Source: Rhodoblastus sp963736175
Lineage (GTDB): Bacteria; Pseudomonadota; Alphaproteobacteria; Rhizobiales; Beijerinckiaceae
Direction of reading: 5' to 3'
Assembly (NCBI GenBank): GCA_963736175.1
Contig: CAVTNU010000040.1
Location: forward strand, 1 to 64,000
Length of the DNA: 64,000 nt
In this document: positions 24,173-35,611 of the stretch, piece by piece
How positions within the stretch are numbered: position 1 is the stretch's first letter
Layout of the letters: every line of letters starts with the position of its first letter
Translations under genes and position numbers: made by a program
The notes under the pieces: model-generated
What the model was told of the DNA's origin: nothing
Database searches by the model: none
What the model saw: only the letters and a program-made list of their open reading frames with translations

Positions 24173-24336
24173 AGTCCAAAAAGGCGTTCGATCGTTCGCT
24201 CGCCCGACGTTCGCTTTAGAATATCCTTATATGGGAAGGCGCTGTTTCGTATTGAATTCTTACGCTGATTGGATCGATATTCGCCACGTCGCCAGGATCG
24301 GCGAGAGACGCATATCGAGAAGTTTGAGGAACGGCC

Positions 24337-24543
24337 ATGTTCAAAGCGCTCGCAATGATCGCTTGTCTGGCGTCGTCCGTCTTTGTGGTTTCGAACGTCA
24401 GCGCCGAGCGTTATCGGCCGGCAACGCCGGCGAACAGCGCTCGGGAGCCCGACGCCGCCAAAGGCGTCTATGTCGCGCACGGACCGCGTTCGCATCCGTC
24501 GATCTTCGTCTTCGATCGACGCGCCGGGAGCGCCCGCAATTAA
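24337..24543 (+). CDS. Small secreted protein
   Basis: 68 residues: a signal peptide (MFKALAMIACLASSVFVVSNVSA) and a 45-residue polar mature part rich in Arg, Pro and Ser. TTTGAGGAAC lies just before the ATG, a good ribosome site. No family recognised. It ends 152 bases before the histidine kinase start, so it may or may not be cotranscribed. Confidence 0.6.
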   Translation: MFKALAMIACLASSVFVVSNVSAERYRPATPANSAREPDAAKGVYVAHGPRSHPSIFVFDRRAGSARN

Positions 24544-24694
24544 CTTCGGTTTTGGGCGGCGAGCGGCGGCCCGCCGCCGGCAAAAAACGCGTATGCCGGC
24601 CCTAGTCGCTTCGAATAAAAGCAAATTTTGGCTTCCCCTCAGCCTGAAAAATGATTTAGCCTTCGGGTTCGTTTCAGGCGGAGCCGAGGACGAA

Positions 24695-27600
24695 ATGTCC
24701 GATCATCGTGAAACAGCGCTATTGACGATGCAACCGACCGAGCATTGGCTGCAGACGGCGTTGGACGTCGCCAGCATGGGCGCCTGGGGCTGGGACGAAA
24801 CGACCCAGACGAAACTTTGGCCGAAGCAGACCAAGGCCATTTTCGGACTCGCCCCGGAGATCGAAATGACTCGCGAGCTGTTCGTCAGCATGCTCCATCC
24901 CGACGACGCGCCGCGATACCACGCCGCCTGGGCGGCGGCGATAAATCCCGCCGGCTCGCGCGTATACGAACTCACCTTTCGCATCCGCCGGGCGAACGAC
25001 GGCGCCGAACGCTGGATCAGCTCCAAAGGGCGCGTCTCGTTTGAATACGAGCGCCCGGTGCGCGTCATCGGGGCGCTGCGCGACGTCACGGAAGAAAAGG
25101 TCGCGCTTGAACGCCTGGGCCAGAGCGAGAGGCAGCTCAGCCTGTTCATCGAACACGCCCCGGCCAGCATCGCCATGTTCGACCGCGACATGCGCTATCT
25201 GGCGGCGAGCGCCCGCTGGTTGACCGATTACAAAATCGAGAAGACGCCGATCGGCCGCTGCCATTATGATGTCTTCCCGGAAATTTCCGACGCCTGGAAA
25301 GCGGTGCATCGTCGCTGTCTGGCCGGCGCCGTGGAAAACTCGGCTGGCGAACCGTTCATCCGCGCCGACGGCGCGACGCAATGGATCAAATGGGAGGCGC
25401 GGCCCTGGCGCGACCACAACGACAAGATCGGCGGCATTATCATCGCCTCCGAGGACATCACGGCGCGCACGGAAGCCGAGGCGGCCCTGCGTGAGTCTCT
25501 CAGAGAAGTGAACGACCTGAAAGCCGCGCTCGACGAACACGCCATCGTCGCCATCACCGATCCTCGCGGAGCGATCACTTACGCCAACGACAAATTCTGC
25601 GCGATCTCACAATTTTCACGCGCCGAGCTGCTGGGCAAAAATCATCGCATCATCAATTCGGGCTTTCATCCGTCGGAGTTTTTCCAGGACTTGTGGCGGA
25701 CCCTCGCCAGCGGCCGGGTCTGGCGCGGCGAACTGAAGAACCGCGCCAAGGACGGCTCGCATTATTGGGTCGACACCACTATCGTGCCATTCCTCGACGA
25801 TCGCGGCAAACCGCGCCAATATGTGGCCATTCGCACCGACGTCACGGCGCGCAAACGCGCCGAGGCGCAACTGCGCGAAAGTCGGGCGCTGCTCGCCGCC
25901 GCGTTCGAGCATATGCCCCTCGCCATCGGCGTGACCGACGCGCACGGCCGATTCCTGCTGAAAAACTCGCGCATGTCGCGTTTCGCCGGCGACTTCGCGC
26001 CGTCGAAGGACGACGAGACCTATGACCGCTGGTTCGCCTGGACGGAGGACGGCGCGCGACTGGATCGATCGAATTACGCCACCGCGCGAGCCTTGCGCGG
26101 CGAACCCGAGGCCGCCGTGGAAGCGCTCTATCACGACGCCAAAGGCCACGAAACATGGACGCATGTCGCCGCCGCGCCATTGCGCGGCGAGACCGGCGCC
26201 GTGACGGGCGCAATTTGCATAATCAGCGACATCGACCAGGCCAAACGCGCCGAAAAAGCGCTGCGCGAAAGCGAGGAGCGGCTGCGCTTCGCCATGGCCG
26301 GCGCGCGCGCGGCGGTGTGGCAGTGGAACGTCGCGACCGATGACCAGATCTGGTCGCCGGAATCCTACGCCCTGCACGGCCGCGACCCCGACGCCGGCCC
26401 GCCAAGCTACGCCGACTGGTTCGACATCGTGCATCCAGACGATCGCGCCGAGGTTGAGCGCGCTTTGCGCGCGGCTTTGGAGCGAAGCGCCTCCGAATAC
26501 CGTACCGAATACCGGGTGGTCCTGCCATCGGGCGAAATTCGTTGGCTCGCGGCTCTAGGCAAGGTGGATTTTGGCGCCGACGGAAAGCCCGGGCGTATGT
26601 CGGGCATCAATCTCGACATCACCGACAAAAAGCGCACCGAACAGCAATTGGCGGAAAGCGAGGCCCGTTTTCGCGCGGCGCAAGAGGTTTCGCTCGACGC
26701 CTTCCTGCTCTACGAGCCGATCAGGGACACCGACGGTCGGGTCGTCGATCTCAACGTCGTCTACGTCAACCCGATGGCCGCGAAATACTGCAACAGCACG
26801 CCGGAGCGGATGGAGGGACGGCTGATCAGCGAGACAATCCCTGGAGCCAAGCTCGCGGGCGGAATGATCGAACGGCACGGACGGATCATCGAGAGCGGAC
26901 GACCTCAGGAATATGTCCTCGATTACGACGCTGACGGCGTCAAAGGGCATTTCCACAATCTGATAGCGCCGTTCGGGCGCTACGCCGCCGCCAGTTTCCG
27001 CGACGTTACGGCTTCGGTTGAAGGAACCATCGCGCTCGCCGCGGCCAAGACCGAAGCCGAACGCGCAAATCGCGCCAAATCGAAATTCCTGGCGGCGGCC
27101 AGCCACGATCTGCGCCAGCCGGTGCAATCGCTGGTGCTGCTGATCGCTGTCGTCGAGCGTCAAGTCGCCGCCGATCCGCAGGCGATGCAGACCGTTCACA
27201 TGATGAAGCAGGCGCTGGACGGATTGAACGGCCTGCTTTCCGCGATTCTCGACATCTCGCGCCTTGACGCGGGGGTGGTGGAGCCGGCGATGGAAAGCCT
27301 CGACATCGGCGCCATGATCAGTCGTCTGGCCATAGAATACTCGGCCAAAGCCGCCGACAAACGTCTCGCCTTGCGCCTGCGCGCGCGCCAAACGTTTGGC
27401 TACACGGACCCGTTGCTGCTGGAGCGCGCGTTGCGAAATTTGATCGAAAACGCATTGCGCTATACGCCCAAGGGCGGCGTTCTGATCGGATTGCGCCGGC
27501 GCGGCGAGCGGATCAGGATCGACGTCGTCGACACCGGCGTCGGCATTCCCGAAAAAAAGCGCGAAGACATTTTCGAAGAATTCTACCAGGTGGACAATCC

Positions 27601-28156
27601 GGGCCGCGACCTTGAGCGCGGCCTTGGCCTCGGTCTCGCGGTCGTCGCCCGACTTGCCGCGCTGCTCGGCGCGCATGTCGAAGTCGCCTCGAAGGTCGGG
27701 CGCGGATCGCGGTTCTCGCTGTTGCTGCCGCTGGGCGACGCCGCCGCGCCGAACGCCGCCGACGCGTCCTTCGGCTTGGACGATCCCGGCGGTTGCGTGC
27801 TGATCGTCGAAGACAATTCAATTCTGCGCCACAGCCTCGACAGCATGTTGCGGCAATGGGGCTATCGAACGCTGACGGCGAACAGCGGCGAAGCGGCGCT
27901 CCATCTCGCGGCCAAGGAGAATTGGCGGTTCGGCGCGATTGTCACCGACCAAAGGTTGGGGATCGGCATGACCGGCGTCGAGACGGCGAAGAAAATCGAG
28001 CGCCGCGCCGGCCGACGCTTCCCGACTCTGATTCTCACCGGCGACACCGCCAAAGAGCGTATCGCTGAAATCGACGCCAGCGGCGTCGAAATGCTGCACA
28101 AACCGGTCAGCGCCGAAGAACTGCGCTGCAAGCTGGCGCAATTGATGGGCGCATAG
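24695..28156 (+). CDS. Hybrid sensor histidine kinase with about six PAS domains and a receiver
   Basis: 1153 residues from ATG 24695 (GAGGA upstream; the frame is open earlier but without conserved sequence). Successive PAS/PAC units start near residues 16, 145, 275, 400, 525 and 650; linkers such as AALRESLREVN and ALRESEERLRFAM join several of them. The HisKA phospho-acceptor His lies in AASHDLRQPVQSL (about 804). The ATPase has ENALRYTPKGG, VVDTGVGIPEKK and a GLGLGLAVV G2 box. A C-terminal receiver has VLIVEDN, the phospho-acceptor Asp of IVTDQRLG (about 1085), LTGDT and LHKPVS. No membrane helix, so a cytosolic sensor. No response regulator gene adjoins. Confidence 0.93.
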   Translation: MSDHRETALLTMQPTEHWLQTALDVASMGAWGWDETTQTKLWPKQTKAIFGLAPEIEMTRELFVSMLHPDDAPRYHAAWAAAINPAGSRVYELTFRIRRANDGAERWISSKGRVSFEYERPVRVIGALRDVTEEKVALERLGQSERQLSLFIEHAPASIAMFDRDMRYLAASARWLTDYKIEKTPIGRCHYDVFPEISDAWKAVHRRCLAGAVENSAGEPFIRADGATQWIKWEARPWRDHNDKIGGIIIASEDITARTEAEAALRESLREVNDLKAALDEHAIVAITDPRGAITYANDKFCAISQFSRAELLGKNHRIINSGFHPSEFFQDLWRTLASGRVWRGELKNRAKDGSHYWVDTTIVPFLDDRGKPRQYVAIRTDVTARKRAEAQLRESRALLAAAFEHMPLAIGVTDAHGRFLLKNSRMSRFAGDFAPSKDDETYDRWFAWTEDGARLDRSNYATARALRGEPEAAVEALYHDAKGHETWTHVAAAPLRGETGAVTGAICIISDIDQAKRAEKALRESEERLRFAMAGARAAVWQWNVATDDQIWSPESYALHGRDPDAGPPSYADWFDIVHPDDRAEVERALRAALERSASEYRTEYRVVLPSGEIRWLAALGKVDFGADGKPGRMSGINLDITDKKRTEQQLAESEARFRAAQEVSLDAFLLYEPIRDTDGRVVDLNVVYVNPMAAKYCNSTPERMEGRLISETIPGAKLAGGMIERHGRIIESGRPQEYVLDYDADGVKGHFHNLIAPFGRYAAASFRDVTASVEGTIALAAAKTEAERANRAKSKFLAAASHDLRQPVQSLVLLIAVVERQVAADPQAMQTVHMMKQALDGLNGLLSAILDISRLDAGVVEPAMESLDIGAMISRLAIEYSAKAADKRLALRLRARQTFGYTDPLLLERALRNLIENALRYTPKGGVLIGLRRRGERIRIDVVDTGVGIPEKKREDIFEEFYQVDNPGRDLERGLGLGLAVVARLAALLGAHVEVASKVGRGSRFSLLLPLGDAAAPNAADASFGLDDPGGCVLIVEDNSILRHSLDSMLRQWGYRTLTANSGEAALHLAAKENWRFGAIVTDQRLGIGMTGVETAKKIERRAGRRFPTLILTGDTAKERIAEIDASGVEMLHKPVSAEELRCKLAQLMGA

Positions 28157-28242
28157 AGCGCATACTCGACCCTCGCCAGATTCTTTGGCCAAGGTCATGG
28201 GCCAAGGTTATGCGGCGACGCAGGACTTTCGAGCGGCGCCGC

Positions 28243-29076
28243 TCAGGTCTTCGCCTCGCCGAAGAAATCGAGCAGCAACCGCGCAAACCGTTGCGCATGT
28301 TCAATCTGAACCCAATGGCCGCAGCGCGCGAAAACATGCAGTTGCGACCGGTCGATCCAGTCGAGCAGGGTCAACGAATTCCGCAACGGAATGACTTTGT
28401 CGTCGCGCCCATGAATGATCATGGTCTCGTGCTTCAGCGCGCGGATGTCCTGCTCCTTGCTCGCCAGAGCGTCGACCCACCGCTGGCGCGGCGCCGGGAA
28501 CATCGCGGCGAAGGCCTCCTGAAAGCCTGGTCTGATGCTGGCCCGATAGCGCAATTCGGCCAATTCGTCGGTCGCCAGTTCGCGATCGAAAGCAAAGATA
28601 TCGAGCAGCTTTCGCATAGTCTCGAAAGACGGCTGGTAACCCCAGACGGCGTCGAGCCCGGCGGTGATCGGAAATGGAACGCCGACCGAACCCATCAGCG
28701 CCAATCGATCGACCCGTTCGGGGTGGCGGATCGCCAGCGCCAGGGCGATCGCGCCGCCGAAAGAATTGCCGACGACATGCGCCTTCTCCAAGCCAAGCTT
28801 GTCCATCAACCCGACGGCCTGGGCGACCCACACGTCGAGTGTATATTGAATTCCCTGGGGACGTTCGGAAAAGCCGAAGCCAACCATATCGGGAGCGATG
28901 ACGCGATAATGGTCGCGCAATTGCGGGATGACCAACCGCCAATTGGCGTAAGCGCTGACGCCAGGGCCAGAGCCGTAAATCAGCAGGACCGGAAATCCGG
29001 AACCGCGATCGTGATAATTGGTGTCGACGCCGCCGGCGCTCGTGCGATAGGCGATTTCAGGATTGTTATCGGTCAC
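28243..29076 (-). CDS. Alpha/beta hydrolase resembling meta-cleavage product hydrolases (DmpD/XylF type)
   Basis: 277 residues. Oxyanion-hole region YGSGPGVSAYANWRLVIP, nucleophile elbow GNSFGGAIALALAIRHPERV (Ser), acid HGRDDKVIPL (Asp) and late His in CGHWVQIEHAQRF give a full catalytic triad. The pattern is that of carbon-carbon bond hydrolases acting on 2-hydroxymuconic semialdehyde and related ring-cleavage products. The start is GTG 29076 with AAGGAG upstream. No dioxygenase or other aromatic-degradation gene is present, so the real substrate is open. Confidence 0.85.
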   Translation of the reverse strand: MTDNNPEIAYRTSAGGVDTNYHDRGSGFPVLLIYGSGPGVSAYANWRLVIPQLRDHYRVIAPDMVGFGFSERPQGIQYTLDVWVAQAVGLMDKLGLEKAHVVGNSFGGAIALALAIRHPERVDRLALMGSVGVPFPITAGLDAVWGYQPSFETMRKLLDIFAFDRELATDELAELRYRASIRPGFQEAFAAMFPAPRQRWVDALASKEQDIRALKHETMIIHGRDDKVIPLRNSLTLLDWIDRSQLHVFARCGHWVQIEHAQRFARLLLDFFGEAKT

Positions 29077-29481
29077 AAACGTGCTCCTTGCGGAGGAAAT
29101 TGGGCGGCCGGCCCAAATCCCTGTTCATCGATAGAGCGGCAAAACGGAGTTCGACGTGATCGACGACGCTGAATTGATACCGCAAAGCCGAAAAGCGCGT
29201 CGGATGGCGCGCCGCCTCGCGCCAAACGGCGAAAGCTTTGGTTTTTGCATGTCAGGCGCGCCCCCGCGGCTTGTCGTGACGCCGCAAGCGACAAGCCGCG
29301 ACGAACGTCAGATTTTATCGTATTTTATCCGAATAATCCTGAATAGCCTTTTTCATCGATATTTTTACGCGCACGCTCCGCGACGCCCACGTGGCCGCAA
29401 AATGACCAAAGCTTAATTTGAAGGCGCGCCGAGGCCGGGATAGTTTGCTCCTCGTGCGAATTGTTTCGCTGGAGACACATC
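29077..29481. other. 405-base intergenic region with a 12-bp perfect hairpin
   Basis: Between divergent genes. CGCGGCTTGTCG (29265-29276) and CGACAAGCCGCG (29289-29300) form a perfect stem with a 12-base loop and no T-run. The bases around 29310-29370 are AT-rich and could hold a promoter for the Spy-like gene. No reading frame here looks real. Confidence 0.5.
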
Positions 29482-30078
29482 ATGAACCGCCGTATTTCCA
29501 CTCTTCTCGCCGCCGTCGTTTTTGTCGGCGCCGGACTTGCCGTCGTCAGCGCGCAGACGCCCCCCGCCGCTCCCGCCGCACAGGACGCCGCCAGCCAAAA
29601 GGAAGGGCGCGGCTGGGGCCACGGCATGGGCGGATTCTGGGCCAAAATGACGCCGGAAGATCGCGCCGCGCTGATGCAAGCGCGCGTCACCGGCCGCCTG
29701 GCCGAAGCCAAAGCCCTGCTGAAACTGACCCCCGATCAGGAAAAGCTCTGGACGCCGCTTGAAAGCGCAATTCGCGATCAAGCTTCGGCGGGCGCGGCGC
29801 GCATGACGGCGATGATGGAGAAGATGAAAGCGCGCGAAGCCAAGCCGGCTGATCCGATCGAGCGCCTGCAGTTCGCCGCCGAGGCCGCGAGTCAGCGCGC
29901 CGACGGCCTGAAGAAAATTCTCGCCGCCGCGCAACCGTTCTATTCCAGTCTTTCCGACGAGCAGAAGAAACACGTCGGCACGATCATGCATTTTGGCCAC
30001 CGCATGGGCGGATTCGGCGGTTTTGGCGAACGCCATGGCCATCCCGGCATGATGGGACGCTTCGGCGGCGAGGAATAG
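29482..30078 (+). CDS. Periplasmic Spy/CpxP-like LTXXQ protein
   Basis: 198 residues from ATG 29482, preceded by CTGGAGAC. A signal peptide (ISTLLAAVVFVGAGLAVVSA) is followed by a helical protein with two LTXXQ-type motifs (LTPDQEKLW and LSDEQKKHV). These define the Spy/CpxP group of periplasmic chaperones. The ends of the mature protein are rich in Gly, His and Met (WGHGMGGFW; GHRMGGFGG, ERHGHPGMMGR), suggesting metal binding. It ends at a shared bidirectional terminator with pnp. Confidence 0.85.
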   Translation: MNRRISTLLAAVVFVGAGLAVVSAQTPPAAPAAQDAASQKEGRGWGHGMGGFWAKMTPEDRAALMQARVTGRLAEAKALLKLTPDQEKLWTPLESAIRDQASAGAARMTAMMEKMKAREAKPADPIERLQFAAEAASQRADGLKKILAAAQPFYSSLSDEQKKHVGTIMHFGHRMGGFGGFGERHGHPGMMGRFGGEE

Positions 30079-30098
30079 CAGCCGCCGCGTCAAACACA

Positions 30099-30126
30099 AA
30101 AAGGGCGGCCTGACGGCCGCCCTTTT
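30099..30126. terminator. Bidirectional Rho-independent terminator
   Basis: AAAAGGGCGGCC (30099-30110), loop TGAC, GGCCGCCCTTTT (30115-30126). The stem is perfect and has T-runs on both strands. It serves the Spy-like gene on the plus strand and pnp on the minus strand. Confidence 0.9.
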
Positions 30127-30144
30127 CGTTGGAAGATTCGGATC

Positions 30145-32289
<2,145 letters not shown>

Positions 32290-32343
32290 AGGTCTTCATC
32301 TTTCATGGATAGCCGGCGAGGCGGTAAAACCATGAGCAAGACG

Positions 32344-32387
32344 GCCAGGCGTCGCGCGCCAGCTAAAGGGCGAGCGCGGCGCCTGGC
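32344..32387 (-). promoter_or_regulatory. Long hairpin in the rpsO-pnp spacer, candidate RNase processing site
   Basis: GCCAGGCGTCGCGC (32344-32357) pairs with GCGCGGCGCCTGGC (32374-32387): a 14-bp stem with one wobble and a 16-base loop. It lies 55 bases upstream of pnp on its transcript. In E. coli an RNase III-cut hairpin at this place allows PNPase autocontrol; an equivalent role is inferred. Confidence 0.5.
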
Positions 32388-32545
32388 GATCCTGCCATGG
32401 TCAGGCTCCCTCGCCGTGACGAGCCGACGGCCCCATGCCGTCAGGCTCTTGGCGATTGGCTGCCGTTTGAACGCGCAGCCGCATAATGCTTGCGCCTAAT
32501 GCGCAAATTCGGGCGATGGCCGCCTTGCCGGCGGCCATCGAATGG

Positions 32546-32815
32546 TTAACGGCGGATGCCGAGACGTTCGATCAAGGTCTTGTAACGCGGCTCGTCGTTC
32601 TTCTTGACGTAGTCAAGCAACTGACGGCGCAGCGAAACGAGCTTCAAAAGACCGCGGCGCGAATGATTGTCCTTCGCATGCGTCTTGAAATGGTTGGTGA
32701 GATTGGCGATGCGTTCGGTGAGGATGGCCACCTGAACTTCCGGCGAACCGGTGTCGCCCGCCTTGATCGCATATTCCTTGATGAGCGTCTGTTTGCGCTC
32801 GGCCGTGATCGACAT
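32546..32815 (-). CDS. rpsO: 30S ribosomal protein S15
   Basis: 89 residues, standard length, starting MSITAERKQTLIKEYA. KAGDTGSPEVQVAILTERI and HSRRGLLKLVSLRRQLLDY are the conserved 16S rRNA and bridge contacts. AAAGGA precedes the ATG at 32815; an upstream in-frame start (32842) is less likely. Confidence 0.98.
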   Translation of the reverse strand: MSITAERKQTLIKEYAIKAGDTGSPEVQVAILTERIANLTNHFKTHAKDNHSRRGLLKLVSLRRQLLDYVKKNDEPRYKTLIERLGIRR

Positions 32816-33160
32816 CGGATGTCCTTTCAAAAAGTTGCTCAACGAAAGGGCTATTGCCCCGCTTGGTCAAGGCCGCGCCGGGATGTCGTCCAGCATGGTC
32901 ATAAACCCAAACGTCGCGCCAAGGCGGTCCCCTGGCGCGATCCGGCGCTTATACACGATTTTCCGCCAAGAGCCAGCGTTCTTTCAAAGCGCGGGACCGC
33001 CGCCGGGAACAAGTGCGCCGTCTGTCCACCGCCCGAATCTCGCGCGGATAAGACATTCGTCGCAGAAGCTTTCCGTTGCGTCAAACAGGCGAGCGGCTAA
33101 TCTACCCTTCACGCAAACAACCCGCGATGCGGGCGAAATACGGCTGGAAGGGCGGATCGC
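32816..33160. other. 345-base region between divergent rpsO and the OmpA-family gene
   Basis: It should hold promoters for both directions. Beyond the ribosome sites next to each start I recognise no operator, terminator or RNA gene, and no convincing short reading frame. Confidence 0.4.
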
Positions 33161-34187
33161 ATGACTTATCTTTTGACGCATTATTGGGGCTGGCTGCTGA
33201 TCGTCGTCGGCGTCGGTCTCGTCGGCGCGCAAATGGCGCATCGCGACGAAAAATCCAACCGTCTGCCGATATGGTTTTTCATCATCGCCGGACTGCTGAC
33301 GCTGGGCGTCTTGGCCGACTTCGACCATGTCGTAAACGGTCGGCCCGCGCTTTGGTTGGAAACCGCCGCGCTGTCCTGCATCGCTTTCGCCGTCGGCGCG
33401 TTCGTCGGCGATTGGCTGGGCGGCGGCGCGAGCCGCGCGCGCGGGCTCTGGTGGGGTCCATTCATGGTCGGCGCGCTGATTTGGGCCTGTTCCAACGCCC
33501 TGTTGCTTGGGCCGACGGAAACGGCCTTGAGGGACAGAGCCAAGGCCGCCGCCGCGGCCGTCGGCGGCGCCGCGGCCGACGTCGATATCGCCGGGCGAGA
33601 CGCCCTGCTTGCGGCCGGAGCTGGCGACGCCGCCAAACGCCTGGTCATCGCCGACCGCATCCTGCAGGAAGACGGCATTCGCCAGGTTGATGAAGTCGCG
33701 GGCGGCGCCAACGCGGCGCAAGCTGGCGCGGCCGACAAAAACGCCGGATCGTCGATCGCCGACAAGAAAGCGGCCGCCGTCGCCGCGGCCAAAGCTCTGT
33801 CCGCGAGCGGACCGCTGTCCTCCGCTGATTGCCAGACGGCGCTCAGCGGATTGGTGGCTGGCGAGAGCGTGAAATACGACACCGGTAGTTCGCGAGTCTC
33901 GTCCGAACTCGAAAAGCCTGATCGGAAAGATCGGCGCGACGCTGGCCCGCTGCCCGGCGGAGGTGAAGATCGAAGTCGCCGGCTACACCGACGCGGTCGG
34001 CGATGAAGACAGCAATAAGGCGCTATCGAAACGCCGCGCCCGCGCGGTTGTCGAGATGTTGACCGACGGCGGCGTCGCCGCGTCGCGACTGACGGCGGAA
34101 GGCTACGGTTCGGCGAAGCCGGTCGCTTCCAACGACAGCGAGGACGGCCGCGCCGAAAACCGACGCATCGAGTTTGTGGTGAAATGA
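33161..34187 (+). pseudogene. OmpA-family peptidoglycan-binding membrane protein, frameshifted
   Basis: From ATG 33161 the protein has three to four membrane helices (YWGWLLIVVGVGLVGAQM, LPIWFFIIAGLLTLGVLA, further hydrophobic stretches). A long Ala-rich helical linker follows, then the start of an OmpA-like domain (KYDTGSSRVSSELE). At the run GAAAAG (33911-33916) the OmpA domain moves to the +1 frame: LIGKIGATLARCPAEVKIEV, AGYTDAVG, LSKRRARAVV, AENRRIEFVVK. Removing one A restores a continuous protein (ELESLIGKIG). It is either a recent null allele or an assembly error. It stands alone on the plus strand inside the minus-strand translation cluster. Confidence 0.78.
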
Positions 34188-34226
34188 TTTTTGTGGCGGG
34201 GCGGCGCCGTTCGAGGCTGCGCCCCG

Positions 34227-35132
34227 TCAATATGGCAGGTTGAACACGCGGTTGGGCAGGAATTCGCCCTGCTCCACTTGACCGGAGGCGATGACCACGC
34301 CGGCGCAGACCGCATAAGTTGCGCCGCCGGACGGCGCGTCGCGCCCGCGCACGATCAGCGACTGGCCGCGCCGCAGCCGCGCCGCGCCGTCGCGATCGAC
34401 AATGACGCAGGGCAGTTCGGAAAGCCCAGCCTCGACGCTCAACAGCGTTTCATGCGCGCTCTCCGGCCGTTCGACCAGTTCGGCCAGCGCAACGGAATCG
34501 CCCTCGAAAAACGGGCCGACGCGCGTGCGCCGCAGCGCTGTGACGTGGCCGAGGCAGCCAAGCTCGCGACCGAGATCGCGGGCTATCGCGCGCACATAAG
34601 TGCCCTTGCCGCATTCGGCCTCGATCACCCCTTCGCGCTCGTCGCAGGAAACCAGGGTCAACGCGTGGATCGTCACAGGACGCGGCGCGATGTCGACGAT
34701 CTCGCCGTCGCGCGCGAGATCATAGGCGCGCTCGCCATCGATCTTGATCGCCGAAAAGGCCGGCGGGCGTTGCATGATCGTTCCGGTGAAGCGTGGCAGC
34801 AGCGCGGCGACCGCCTCCGGCGTCGGGCGCAGGCCGCTGGTCCGCACAACCTTGCCGTCGGCGTCGTCCGAATCGGTTTCCTCGCCCCATTTGACCGTAA
34901 AGCGATAGGCCTTTTCACCATCCTGCACGAAAGGCACGGTCTTCGTCGCCTCGCCGAAAGCGACCGGCAATATGCCGGAGGCGAGCGGATCGAGCGTGCC
35001 GGCGTGGCCGGCCTTCTTGGCGTTGAATATGCGCTTCAGCCGCGAGACGGCTTGCGTCGAGGTCAGACCGATCGGTTTATCGAGAATGACCCAGCCATTG
35101 ACTTCGACGCGTGTCGAGCGCGGCGCGCTCAC
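34227..35132 (-). CDS. truB: tRNA pseudouridine(55) synthase
   Basis: Modifies U55 in the T-loop of tRNAs. 301 residues. GWVILDKPIGLTSTQAVSRLKR is the family N-terminus. The catalytic Asp lies in GHAGTLDPLASGILP; MQRPPAFSAIKIDGERAYDLAR and GTYVRAIARDLG follow. The C-terminal RGQSLIV segment is the PUA-like tail. Its start overlaps the rbfA stop by four bases, so the two are translationally coupled. Confidence 0.97.
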   Translation of the reverse strand: MSAPRSTRVEVNGWVILDKPIGLTSTQAVSRLKRIFNAKKAGHAGTLDPLASGILPVAFGEATKTVPFVQDGEKAYRFTVKWGEETDSDDADGKVVRTSGLRPTPEAVAALLPRFTGTIMQRPPAFSAIKIDGERAYDLARDGEIVDIAPRPVTIHALTLVSCDEREGVIEAECGKGTYVRAIARDLGRELGCLGHVTALRRTRVGPFFEGDSVALAELVERPESAHETLLSVEAGLSELPCVIVDRDGAARLRRGQSLIVRGRDAPSGGATYAVCAGVVIASGQVEQGEFLPNRVFNLPY

Positions 35133-35563
35133 GAGGCGGCCTCGTCCGTTTCCCCGGAATTTTCCTCTTCGCCGAGCGCCAGATCCTGCGCCACTTTGGG
35201 CGAATGCAGCAAAGCGTCTATGCGCGCCGCGTTTTCGAAGCTTTCGTCGATCTTGAATCGAACGTCCGGCGCGTATCGCAGATTGATCTTCTGGGCGATC
35301 TCGCCGCGCAGGAACTTTTTATGACGCTCGAGCGCCTCGACGACCAGTTGGCGATCTTCGCCGCCCAAAGGCATGACGAAGACAGTGGCGAGTTTCAAAT
35401 CGGGGCTCATCTTCACCGAGGGAATCGTGACAACGCGTCCGACCAGCGCCGGTTCGTTCAGCACCCCGCGCGTCAGGACTTGCGCCATTGCGTGACGAAT
35501 AAGTTCGGCGACGCGCAACATGCGTTGCGTCGGCTCGCCGCCCTTGTGATGCGACCTCGACAT
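35129..35563 (-). CDS. rbfA: Ribosome-binding factor A
   Basis: 144 residues. It helps mature the 5' end of 16S rRNA in the 30S subunit. TQRMLRVAELIRHAMAQVL and VTIPSVKMSPDLKLATVFVM are family signatures, followed by the KH-like NLRYAPDVRFKIDESFENA. The C-terminal acidic tail is common in alphaproteobacteria. Downstream of infB and overlapping truB. Confidence 0.97.
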   Translation of the reverse strand: MSRSHHKGGEPTQRMLRVAELIRHAMAQVLTRGVLNEPALVGRVVTIPSVKMSPDLKLATVFVMPLGGEDRQLVVEALERHKKFLRGEIAQKINLRYAPDVRFKIDESFENAARIDALLHSPKVAQDLALGEEENSGETDEAAS

Positions 35564-35611
35564 TTTGGCCTCTTTGTATTTTTTGGGATCGACCGCCGTT
35601 CGCGCCCGCTA

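Noticed and set aside
34190..34236. Hairpin between the OmpA-family gene and truB as a bidirectional terminator
   Set aside because: GC-rich pairing exists but lacks a T-run on both strands; could not be supported.
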